A stretch of DNA of 64,000 nucleotides from Trachythela sp. YZ-2020 (lineage: Eukaryota; Cnidaria; Anthozoa; Malacalcyonacea; Clavulariidae). Position numbers and translations under genes: made by a program. Shown piece after piece: positions 34,512-47,100 of this stretch. A model generated the notes under the pieces. That model was not told the origin of the DNA. It ran no database searches and saw nothing but the letters and a program-made list of their open reading frames with translations. Location: NCBI GenBank assembly GCA_016169945.1, contig JADLSH010000236.1, forward strand, positions 992,001 through 1,056,000, given 5' to 3'. Each line of letters begins with the position of its first letter. Positions within the stretch are counted from its first letter, which is position 1.

Positions 34512-35634
34512 GTATTTGCTATACTCTAGCCACACTGGCACCGCACGTTCGAGAACTAAACAAAGCGTTTAAATTCTTTTTCGTTTTTGCAACATCAGTA
34601 AGTGTGTTTTATTTATCTTTAAAATCATGATTTTTACTTTTGAGACAGTGGTCAAATATATTTCTTGCCTTCTCATCGGATTTGGCTGGATCTAAAATCA
34701 ACCTCTGAAAAGCGAGTGGGGGGGGGGGGCGAAGGCAGTCGCCCACTGTACCGTACCGTACTGTATTGCATAGTGGGCACGTGCACCAATGCCCCCCCAC
34801 CCAACAAACTAGACTTATGTTTGCAGAGAAAAATTTCGCTGTCATAATAGAGTACGCAGAAAGTTGCAACTTTGGTGTGTACGAGAGTGTCATGCCTTTT
34901 GTTTTGCAAATATCAGTATAAAGTATAAACCACGTTGTCGTTGATCAATGCAGCACATGGTGGTCAACTCGAAAAGCAACAACAGAGTGAGACAGTGAGT
35001 AAATTATTCACGATATGTATTGACTTTGTGTTTGGTGGCAAATATATGTGATTGAAACATTTAGTAAAACTTTCCAGGGGTGTAGTTATAAATTCTCCCA
35101 TAAGTCAGTCAACACATTTGAAGTTGAAAACCATGTGTAGCACGCACCACATTTGACTAAACCCTGATTGGTTCGCAGTTACTCATTGCGCATTGAATAA
35201 CTGAAACACACCTATATATAGGAGGACCTCCCACTTGATGACCACCTGTCTGCTGGTGGACGTAACCAACCTCATTTTGTGAACATTAGAAACATTGGCC
35301 GATATATATTAGAGATATAGATCATCTGTCTGAACGAACTTGGGCAAACAAAAGATAGTTCGTTTAATGCCGTCATGGGCTTAGCCATGCAGAGACCCGT
35401 TCACCCATAAAGTTATAACATATTGACATCCAACAGTCACTGCACGTACTTTGCATGTGCAGCACTTTTTGACGGGTAGATTGCTAATTCTGGCTAAGTC
35501 CTTATAAATCTGGCCATTCAAAAATGTTCATTCTGCACATGCAGTATCTATTTGATATATACATTTCTACATTTCTTAAAAACTTATTTCGTAGCAGTTC
35601 TAGTATATAAATATTATAAATACTTTAAATCTAT

Positions 35635-38600
35635 CTAACTACTCTTATCTTCACTTTCGTGAAATGTTAAAAGTACTAGTCTTTCACCGTAATCACAAAC
35701 TACAGTGTTTTCGTCACATTTCAACACGTGATTGATTAAAATATGATCATATCTCTGTTCAAGTTCCACAACTCTCAATATATGACCTCGAGTTAATTCC
35801 ACAACTACCATTGTATCCTGGAAAACAAGATAAGCAAGAATTTCATCAAGATATGAACTATGCTATGCGAAACCGTGCAAATTACCGTGTGAACAACGTA
35901 GTCCTAATATACTGTAATTACATCACCATCAGATTATTATTGGAGTGAACTTATAGATGATGCAGTTAAAATACGTGTTTCCACAATTCATAAATAGTTA
36001 AAATATATTACCTTGCCCACACACACAGCTGTATCGTTCGACATTGACGTAACACCAAGACAACCGCCAGGAAACTAGGGAAAATATTTGTTATTATTTT
36101 CGACTATATTTTAAATATTGATGAATTAAACTATTAAATAAGAACATTTTATGACCATATGTACATGCACAGAAATTTACAATTCTAACATTATATATAG
36201 TAATCTATTCAGCAATGCTCGTCTCATCTGCTCAGTTGAATTAAGGTATTGGATTGAAAATATTGGTCTGAACCGATGTGGCGAGGTTGCAGCATGAAGC
36301 TGTCGGTGCCCGAACTGTACGAATTTCAGGGCGGGTGTTTTCTCTTTCGGCCGACCGAATTCACATTAAATGGTGCAATTTTCGCTAGGTGTGGTCCTTT
36401 TAATACCATGTCTATACCATGTGATACATAATCTACATATACATGACCTAATTATACCATAATTCCTTTTACATATGATTACGAGCATTACGAATAATCT
36501 ATAGATTTGAAATAGGCTGAGAATAAAAGAATCCTATCGAACGAGATGCCGAGAAAAATCTTGACATTTACCCATACACCATATACGGGCATCACTCCGG
36601 CCATTTTATATACCGAACTTGCGGCCATTTTATATACCGAACTGGACTCTGTAGCTCAGTTGGTTAGAGCGCTGCACCGGAATCGCAGGGCGGCAGGTTC
36701 AATTCCTGCCAGAGGGCTTAAGTTGCAATTTTCCCAACTGCTCCTGGCTAGGTCTAAAAAATGTATATAAATTTCCGTTCGAGTATTCCATCTACTAACA
36801 CCTTCTACTATTAATCCTATCGAACGAGATGGCGAGAAAAATCTTGAGAATAAAAGAGCATTGGCGAACAACAGGGATAGAGCGCCCCACACACCCCCTA
36901 TCCTCTGCCACCCGCTCCCACCCCCAATAGATTATAAAAAGCTGGAATGATTTGGTGCATGATTCACTTTGAGACTAAGCTTTAACAATTCAGGGTCGTC
37001 AATGCAACTTGATCGGGCTTTGCATTCATTTAACTAAACCAGAATAGCGAGTGAAAAAAACATGATGAAGCTTTAACAATTCCTTTTACAAACACGAAAG
37101 CCAATAAATTTCCATTAAATTTGTGCCAAAAAGAAATTGAAATCTGTGAAAAGATACTGAAATCTGCAGCGCCCAACAAAAGGGCGGGAATATGTTGGAC
37201 AATGGAAGAGAAAAAACAGCAGAGTATACTAGATGTGATTATATGTCTAAACAGCAGGTCTGTTTGGTCGTAGAACTAGTGAGTGGTAAGAGAGGTTTGA
37301 GAGGAATAATTGGCGAAAGACTGAAAATAAAAACTTGTTCTTTTTCTTGCTGCCACTCATCCTTTAGCTCTCATTACTTTCACACACAACTACATGCCTC
37401 CGGAAGGGACTGCATTCACACTAACCTGTGTTAAACATTGCAGACATCTTCTTGTGAAGCGATCCCAAATACACAACATTTCTGTAATATCCAGGCTCGC
37501 TATGCGCGAGTATGTACACACTATTGCCACAATTGATGCTGAGTGTTTGGATGCAAAACGATCACTTTCACCAGATATAAGACTCCATGATCGGATCTCT
37601 CCATCAGCAGAACCACTTATGGCAGCAACATCAGGCTGTTATTATAGAAAAGTGACGTATATTTAAACATAATCTATAAATCATAAAAATGTCTGCAAGG
37701 ATTCCTCGATTTTGATTTTCTTGGCAGTTATAAATATGCCGAATCCTGGCATAAGGGGCTTTGGTGGCGCAGTCGTCAGAGCAAGCGCCTTTCACCACTG
37801 AGATCGTGGGTTCGATTCTCGTTGGGGACTCATGACACTTGTGTGAAAAGAGTCGGTCAACGCTCCACCGAAAGTCGTGGGTTTTCTCCGGGTATTCCGG
37901 TTTCCTCCAAAAGGGAATGTTGACAGGGTGGGTTTGGATAAGCCCCATACTAACCCTTCCATCACAGCTGTGCTCCGTGATCAGGCATGAGCCATACGGC
38001 GGCAGACAGAGGCGCTTGTAATAAGCCTTCGACTCGATCAAGTCGAGCTGCGTCCTTCGTAATTCAGCTCAGCTCTCAGCTACTTGCTTACTTGCTTGCT
38101 TACTTACTTACTTTGGCGAAATAAAGACGTCTGCGTGTTTCGCCTAGAACAAGTTCTAAAATTTCATCCGAGTGGCAAATGAAACTGAAAGTGCATCCAG
38201 CATGACTTCTACCGAATATTGTAAGTTTTCTACGGGTACTGCGGTTTCAAGCAGTCAAGCACTTATACTATATAGATATATTATACAAATATAAACAAAT
38301 AAATATAAAAAAAGTTTATAACGCTCTTGTGCTTTTTTCTATCTCTAACAACGCAATTAACTACATTTCCTATGGAGGAATGAGTTCGCACCTTTGCGCG
38401 ATAAAATATGTTAATTATATATTGTACAATACATTTATTTTACTGTACCTCTGTCGTGAGTGCTGTAACAGGAGTAGTGTGACCTCGTAAGGTGAAAAGA
38501 CAACCCCCGGTTTGTGAACGAAATACCTGGAAAGGTGTAATTGGAATTATTAAAATAAACTACATAAGGAGTCAGGAAAGAATGGTATAGGGAGGGGAGG

Positions 38601-41141
38601 TAAATGGGAACAGTACTCGAGAGAGAACCTTTTGCAGCTAAGTGTACAATTGTAGATTCCAATAACTCTGAAAATGGTCGATGGTTTGGGTTCTGGGACA
38701 GGTTGTACGAAGCCCATTTAGCCTATCAGGTGGATAAATCGAAAATATCGATCAAATCTATACATTCATCGAACAACCAAGCTACAATTTTCGAACTTGA
38801 ATAGAACAATTATGTTTCCAACTACATATTAAGTGTATAAGATTTAAGTTCAGTCATTCACAAAACGTGTGAAAGTGTTATTTCATTTTGGCTTGTCCAC
38901 CGTTTAAGCTAAACGGCCTTCGTACAACCGACCCCTGGAAATATAAATAGAACTTCAACATTTCGGTCATTCATCGCGATCTACAATGAAAGCCAACACT
39001 CAAGATATTATCACTCAAGAAGTGTATATATATAAAGTTACCTTAAGTAAGTTATCAAAACTTCCAGAAATAACCAGATCTTTACAAGTTGCAAGAACAC
39101 TGATTGTTTTTCCATGAGCTCGACAAGAATGACAGGGGAACTGATCATTTGATAGGCTATTGATGATAGTTTTCCACGATGATGGATTAGAGTGCGTCTT
39201 TTTGCGCATGCTCGGTAGTAAAACATTATTCTTGGAATTCTCTGTAAAACTATCCTGTGAGAATCGATCTCCAAGCTCGAGAAATTCCAGGAAACCATTC
39301 AGTCGACTTATGACAAGAATTTTGCTGGAAAATAAGAACACGGCAATGGTTAGTAGATAAAACCTTGAATGCGTGGTTCCATGTGTAGGTAGCACGTGGT
39401 TCCATGTGTAGGTAGCACGTGGTTCCATGTGTAGGTAGCACGTGGTTCCATGTGTAGGTAGCACGTGGTTCCATGTGTAGGTAGCACGTCGTACACGTGG
39501 TTCCATGTGTAGGTAGCACGTGGTTCCATGTGTAGGTAGCACGTGGTACACGTGGTTCCATGTGTAGGTAGCACGTGGTACACGTGGTTCCCGCTTGTAG
39601 GTAGCGATAAACGATATGCTTGAGGGTTTGTAGGATCAATAAACTACCTGAAAATATAACAAGAACTTCGACGTTTCGAGCGAAGGTCCTTCGTCTGGAA
39701 GTTAGTAGCGTAGGTCGGGAAAAGGGCTCAAAACGTCAAAGTTCTCGTTATATTTTTCAGGTAGTTAATAGACAAAAGCCTGTTTTCTACTTCAACCGTA
39801 CCGTATAGAATTTTCTTATGCCTGTAAATATTATTAGTTCAACTCTAGCGTTTAGAAAACAAAGAAATGCGCTGACTTTCGGTACAACAGGGTTGGAAAC
39901 CAGACTAAAATCACAGTTGAAACATAACATGCAGCTGACACTGGACGATTTAAATATGCATAATAGTAAACAACTATCAATAGAACTGTGTGAACTAATA
40001 TTTAGACAACCATCTTTTGACCTCCATGTAAAGCAAGATAAAGAGAGGTGCAAATTTATATTATTTGTTAAGCGGATGTTTTAAAGACACTAAAGACAGA
40101 GACATTTTCTCCTTGAATGGGAAGTTTCAGCTTTGAAATGGTCATGGCTTATTTATCTGCAAATAAAAACTTACCTCTGAGAAATATATCGGACCGCAGT
40201 AATACCACTGGGATCATTTTCATAAAGAAAGCACATACGTTCTCTGGAGAAGTCCCAAATCTGAATAACAAATGAAACCTTTTCTATTTGGCTCTGATCA
40301 TCCTTCTATGAAGATGCAGATTATACATAGCTTTCAGAACAATGATTTTTATTGGCTCCATTTAACAATTGCTTTTGTGTTTTAATAGAACAATGAAATT
40401 GCGTTTGTTCTAGCTTTAGAAAACCTTCGTCAGCATTGAAGGAAGTCTTTTGAACAGCTGCGTATAGTCGTATACTGACACCGGAGATCTGCAAAAACGT
40501 ACTGGACACTGGACACCTAACAACGAGAGCCGGTCCATAAGAACGGGTTTCTATATAGTGACTCCAGACCAGGCGTCGACTAAAGTTGTATTATGGATCA
40601 TATTTCTACAGCATAACAACCATATTACTGTACCTCAAGATCCCCATTTGAACATCCCATAGCAACAAAATTTTCCCAACAATGCAACGACCAAATCTGC
40701 GATGGACGACTGCAAAATAGATTAAAAGTTGAAAGAATACCTCACTCATCGCGAGTAACAGAATAGTAGCAGAGGCGGTGTAACACAATAGTAGCAGAGG
40801 CGGTGTAACACAATAGTAGCAGAGGCGGTGTAACACAATAGTAGCAGAGGCGGTGTAACACAATAGTAGCAGAGGCGGTGTGGCTTTCTAAAACGGGTCG
40901 AGAAAAGAGCATTTTAAATGTCACCTGTATCTCAATGGGACAAGTCGTCCCAGGATTGTAACCATAAAAAAGTAACTTAATAATATACTTTTACTTTGCA
41001 ATTACACAATATTACCACACATTACCTTTCCCTTTCAACAACACTGATACACTCAGTTGTTTTAGAGTCCCAAACTCGAACAGTTCCCTCGAGACACGAG
41101 CTGACGATAACATTATCATTGCAGTCAACACACTCGATATT
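35635..41141 (-). CDS. SCAP: SCAP exons 17-24: cytosolic WD40 domain
   Basis: The WD-repeat half binds the SREBP C-terminus. Visible blade strands include [17 protein letters not shown] (exon 17), [12 protein letters not shown] (exons 18-19), [14 protein letters not shown] (exon 20), [14 protein letters not shown] (exon 21), [17 protein letters not shown] and [13 protein letters not shown] (exon 22). The last two exons end in a short acidic tail (HESEDKSS). Exons are small (63-283 bases), and several of the intervening introns carry minisatellites. Confidence 0.9.
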
Positions 41142-44100
41142 CTACGTAATAATAAAAATACGATGTTTTGTTTGTGTTTTTAACAATTATTTCTCTTTGT
41201 GAGAAAAAGATAAATTAAACGAGCATTCAACATTGAACAAAGTACATGAAAATAACAAAGTACGTGAAAACGCAAAGTATCATTGTTGCCGACAATCTTA
41301 TGCATGTCGTGCCAATGCTAATATCACTCAAATTGGTAGATAATTTAAAAGTCCAATATCTGATTTTGTGCTTTTTGGGAATTTTTTTACAGTTTCCCAA
41401 TAATAAAAGGTTCGAACTGGAGAATTTACATTCATAAGCAATGTATAAATTTTGCGAGTTTGTCCATTCCCTTTAATTGTTTTCTAAAACAAATAGAATT
41501 TGTTTTCCATGTTTGCATATGCATATGCAAACTTCAAAGTTGGTTTTTGGAAGAACTGTCGAACACTGATCCGCTCTCAAGTTCTCCTAATTTTCTTCTC
41601 GGTTTTCATAAGCATGTACAAACATGGCGTGCATTCCATTTACATGGTCACACCAGTCAGAGCAAAGTTGTGTCAACGTCGTCCCGCGCTACCACCATGA
41701 AGACCCTGGGGACGAGGTTGAAGTTCTGTCTCCTATTCGATGAAAAGGTCTGAGTCAGGTTTTTCGGAAATCTGGCCAGAATGGACCTCATCCTCATTTG
41801 ATCCAAATTTTCCGCTCAGACCATGCGACCTTGCAGTTTTGTATTCCATTAAAAAATTGGATTGATCTGACCGTTCTGACCGTGTTGATGGAAGCACCCG
41901 TGGCCATGGAACTTGATCTACACTGTGACCATTCTAAACCAGAACAAATGCAATTACCTGTTGATGACCGTCCAGAAATATCGGAGATGTGAGAAGCATT
42001 ATAGACTTAGGACTGTGTTTAAACTTCTTAAGTTTATGTTTGGGTCGAGTGGACAGCAGTTTATAAATAAGATAGACCGTGACGATGATAAATATGCCAG
42101 TTAATAGATATAAAATTTTCACAAAACCAGCAAGTTCCACTTCATAACTACGCGAAGTCCATCTTAGGTCTTTGCTAAAATCTTGATAAAACTTCGATAT
42201 ACTCTCACTGTCCTGAGATACAGGATTCAGAATTTGTAAATTATCGACCTTGTATTGAAGGTTTATGGGAGGAAGAACACTGATATATCTAAAAAGGAAG
42301 ATACAAAAACACGGTTTAACTTTATTTTCACTGAACCGGGAAATGCTGTATATTTGCAAGGATTTATAGTGTTTTATATGGAAGTACAGTATACTTCAAT
42401 AACGATTATTTTCTTTAAATGAAACCAGTTAGATTTTACATAATGTTCAAACAACCATCATGTTGCATCCAACAACGTAGGCTGACGTTGAACCAACATG
42501 TTGGACTGGTTTGAACGGGCCTTTAAACTCACTTCATTACCATCAACATTGAAAGTGCATGAGGTTGAAGTGTGTTGTTTTCGCAAGGAAAGGAGTGTGA
42601 AGCAGGTCTTGATATTTGCATTATTTGCGCATGCACTTGTTCACACTATCTTTTTCAGGGTTGTACTTCACGTGGGGCTTCGTTGACGCAGTGGTATGGG
42701 CAGTGTCTTTCACCTCTGAGATCATGAATTCGATTCTCACTGCAGAATGCACTTATAGAGATTGGTTGGTTTTCTCCGGGTATTCGGTTTCTTCGCACAG
42801 GGACGTTTACAATTACAACACTCTCCTCCGCAGAGGTTTCCTCGCACAGGGAAGTTTACAATTACAACACTCTCCTCCGCAGAGGTTTCCTCGCACAGGG
42901 AAGTTTACAATTACAACACTCTCCTCCGCAGAGGTTTCCTCGCACAGGGAAGTTTACAATTACAACACTCTCCTCCGCAGAGGTTTCCTCGCACAGGGAA
43001 GTTTACAATTACAAGGTAAGTTGTTTGGATATCGTGTTACAATCAATAGCATCACCCTTCATACTGTACACAAGGCACAGATCGAGGTACAGATCGAGGT
43101 ACAGACGTGCTCATTTCAAGAACTCTGGCTGCAGTCCTTATTGAAGCCACTGTCAAACTGCAGTACGCACATTCTATAATTAGTCGCTGGGGCAACAGCG
43201 ACTATAGGTTTCGATTTGCATTTGTCGGCAGTCGGCAATTTCCGTGGATGGTCACAAATGGAAAACTTCATGTAAATCGGAATATAGTTAACACAGATAA
43301 TTCAACATGCCGACCGCGAGTGTCCGGTGGTGAAAATTAAATTTTAGGAATGCCTTCCCTAACACACAACTAAAACCTAATCACAAAATATCAGTCCCTC
43401 ATCATAGAGACATCGAGGGAAAAAACTAAGATCGCTGAGACCTGAAACTATTAGATAGTGAAAATAAGATGCCCCTATAGAGAATCGAACTCGAGCGTTT
43501 GCGTAGGCGTGTCAATGCATTACCGCTAGACTACGAGAGACGGCATGAAATTTAATCGTGAAAAATACCGCTTTATATTGCATATGATAATATGGATGTG
43601 TTTCGGTGCGAGTCTTGTGACAAGTAATGTCGGATCTATAACCGTAGAACTTAAAGGTCCCGTGTCGGACCTATAACTACGGCGTATATTTTAATAGCCT
43701 CAGCGACTTAACGCTCAATAGAGCATCTTGTTAAATATTTAGATTCTGATTGCAAGACTTCGTGCATACCTGTCCATAACATTAACACCATAAAGGTCCA
43801 GTAGCTCAGGCCAATGTTGTCGTGAAAGATTCCTCCATAATCCTTCAGTCTTTAAATAATTTTTACATGGAAAATATTTCGGAGATTCTTTACTCAACAT
43901 TTCCTCATCAGAGACATCGGATGATGAATAGTTCATCGTCGTCGAACCCAAAGGGTTATTCGGTGAAAACATTTCTTTAGATACAGGAATGCTTGTTGTT
44001 AACAAATCTTGAAGACTATCATTTGTGTATGCAGTGTCTTTTGTAGTTGGGGAAGCTTCTTCTTTGTTTATTATAGTCATCGATGTAATGTACACAAGGT

Positions 44101-47100
44101 ACATGATGGCAAACACCTGCATAAAACAATGATAACAAATGGTTTAGGCATGGGAAGACGTAATACATGAAACACGAGATTGACCACAATTTCCAGACAG
44201 GGGAAAACGAAGGTTAACCTTCGTAATGACTATCATAACTAGAAAAAAATGTATAAATTAAAATATCGCAAATGAATCTTTGTTTTACATGTTTTCTATT
44301 CATGCATACTTTACAACCATACTTTATACTTTCTGTGTTAAACTATGTCTTTTCTGTCAAATTGAACCTAATCATGCAGCATGCTTATTCTTGTTGCCAC
44401 CCAATTCATCCACCACCCAATTCACCCACCCAATTCACCCACCACCCAATTCACCCACCCATGTTTCATTCTATGCAGTCTGTATATTAGAATAACAGTG
44501 GCAACAAGGCATGCGAATTATCTGAAAATGTGAACTGAGTGGCAACGGCATAAACATGCGATCTAATTAAATTTATTGACTTTCTATCTATTTTGTCATG
44601 TGATCATTCCTGTAGTCCTACAATGAAAGCATACAGTATGTCTTTTCCATCATTTTTATGAAGTTATATTGTCATTTTATGTTCGTTTGTATAAATAGTT
44701 AAGGAAATATCTAGCTTACCATTATTCCTCTTTGTACAATTCTGGTTCTGGCCCAAAAATAAGCAAAGTTTAGTCTTTTAGGAAGATCCTGACGCAGGGA
44801 AAATATTTTCATCGGATTATAGAAGTAGGTTAAGACATCACTCCAGTTGTTTGATTGTTGTGGTTCGGTCTTCTTTGGAGATTGTTTGAATCGTGTGTTC
44901 TGGTTAGGGAGATCTGTGGGTGGCAGAGTGAGGGAAGGCACTTTAAAGATAATGCACATAATAAATATAAATAGCAAGTATAATCCACTTAGAATAATCT
45001 AGTTACTAAGAAAACCATATATCAGTTGTAGCCTTGTAAGTATATAAAAGTGGAAAATTGTGCTGAAAAATTCTTCTCAATGTCCCAAAAAGGAATATTG
45101 AACCCAAGCCCAAGGTCTCTGGTATACCAGCGCTCTGACCATTGAGCTATATATTGGGATGCACGATTGAGACACTCAGTATTTAACAATTATTCGCCGA
45201 AGGCGAGGTGAATATCGGTGAATAAAACATATAAAACACTACCAGCTCCGTAGCAGCTCGGTTACAGGGGTTTGTATTCACCGATATTCACCGAGGCTGA
45301 GGCGAATAATTGTTTGAGTAAAATTACATAGGTGATTATTTGGAAAAAAATAAAAAATGCACATTTCAAAAATATTTTAATTGAACATTTACGATAACAG
45401 CGACTTAAAAACGCTTTAGGTGATCATCGCGTATTAATCCGAGGTAGCGCAACCAATCAGCATTGAGAATTTTCAATAATTACCTGTGTAATTTTACTAA
45501 ATGTGTTTATTATATGGCAAGCGCTAGTTCCTGTAGTTTACGCGATATGATTGGCTAATCAGCGGTCCGGAAAATCACGTAATGCCCCGTGGGCATTACG
45601 AAATTTTTAATGCCCTACAACAAAAAAAACCATATAATAAACTACTTATTTTACTACTTATGGTTGTGCCATATAATAAACTACTTATTAACCTCAAACG
45701 TTCGGTCTTTACGGTAAAATATTAAGCTTCGGTCTTGCCGTAATCGTATTGACCTCGCTATCGCTCGGTCAATATGGCAAGACCTCGGTTTAATATTTTA
45801 CCGTAAAGACCTCACTTTCGGTTAATAAGTAGTAAATACTCAACGTATACTCAATACTATATGTATACACTCAACGTATCTAATGCACATAGACGACAAG
45901 CTTTGGGACGATATGATTTTGGGACGATGTTGGCTAAGCTAGATATGAATGACAGTACTGCTTGTTGCCACAGCAGTGTGAGTCACTTGTTGAAAAAAAA
46001 GATCCCCTAAAATGAGCCTGCTATACACAAGTTAGAAATTCTCCATGCAGCTATGCCATAAAATTGAACTGCATATTGTCACACATGCATGCAGAGTATA
46101 GAAAAGAACAGATATTCTCGTACCATCAATTTCAATATGTGGAGACTTTTGATATTGCGTCGGGGGCTACAACAAAAATAATTTAAAATAATTGAACATA
46201 AACTAAATATTTTGACATCAAAAGCTCGAAAATATATATAGAATATGTCAGACATCGAGTGATGTTGTATTTCATACAGAATAATATAATCACAATATCA
46301 AAACGATAGTTTCACCTCCAAGCGACTTAGATCAATTGAAAGTACGGTGGCAAAGAAAACAATTTGAAGAAAAAAATCAGTTAGAACACCGACTCCTCCA
46401 ACCATACAAAATTCCTAAAACAGGAAAACAAATAAATCATTAGTTTATAGTATTTAGTTTATAGGTACAATAGAACAAATTACTGTTATCAACAATGTAT
46501 CGTCAGATAGTTGTAAGGTAACATGTGGTGTACCTCAGGGATCTATACTAGGTCCACTACTGTTCTTGCTATATATAAATGACCTGCCTAACTGCAGTGA
46601 ATTGGTATCAGATGGGCGTTTATTCGCTGATGATACTAATTTGACATATGCTGATAATGATCCTAATAAGATTATTTCCGTTTTAAATTAAACAAGGACC
46701 TAATAACTCTACAAATTGGCTCAACACGAATAAACTAAGCCTATAAATGCACTTAAAACAAAATGCATGTTTATTGCTTCTCGACAAAAATTAGGTAACT
46801 TCCCAGCACAACCCGATATTACTATTTCTGGAAACAAAATCGAAAGAGTTAAAACATACACGTGCTTAGGTTTGGAACTTGACGAGTTTATCGTGGGAGT
46901 CTCCTGTCTCGGCAATCATTTCTAAAGTCTCCAGGGTGATTGGAGTATTAAGGAGACTAAACCGTTACTCCCTTATTCAACCCTTGTATTAATCTATAAC
47001 TCTTTAATCCAGCCGCATTTTGACTATTGTAGTGTTGTGTGGGATAACTTGGGCAAGGGTCTAGGGCAAAAGCTACAACGATTACAAAATAGGGCTGCAA

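Larger units (their letters stand above)
32940..35634. other. Intergenic region between the MYND gene and the 3' end of SCAP
   Basis: The promoters of neither neighbour need this stretch. It holds a decayed LINE fragment and a long hairpin element (listed separately), a 'gtaccgtaccgtactgta' short repeat at 34747 and otherwise AT-rich unique sequence. Confidence 0.55.

Noticed and set aside
44720..44998. Alternative start of SCAP exon 14 at 44998, adding a hydrophobic segment
   Set aside because: It keeps phase with exon 12, but would put a transmembrane-like stretch in the cytosolic loop. The small exon at 46124-46166 with a better acceptor fits phase (1) and composition.
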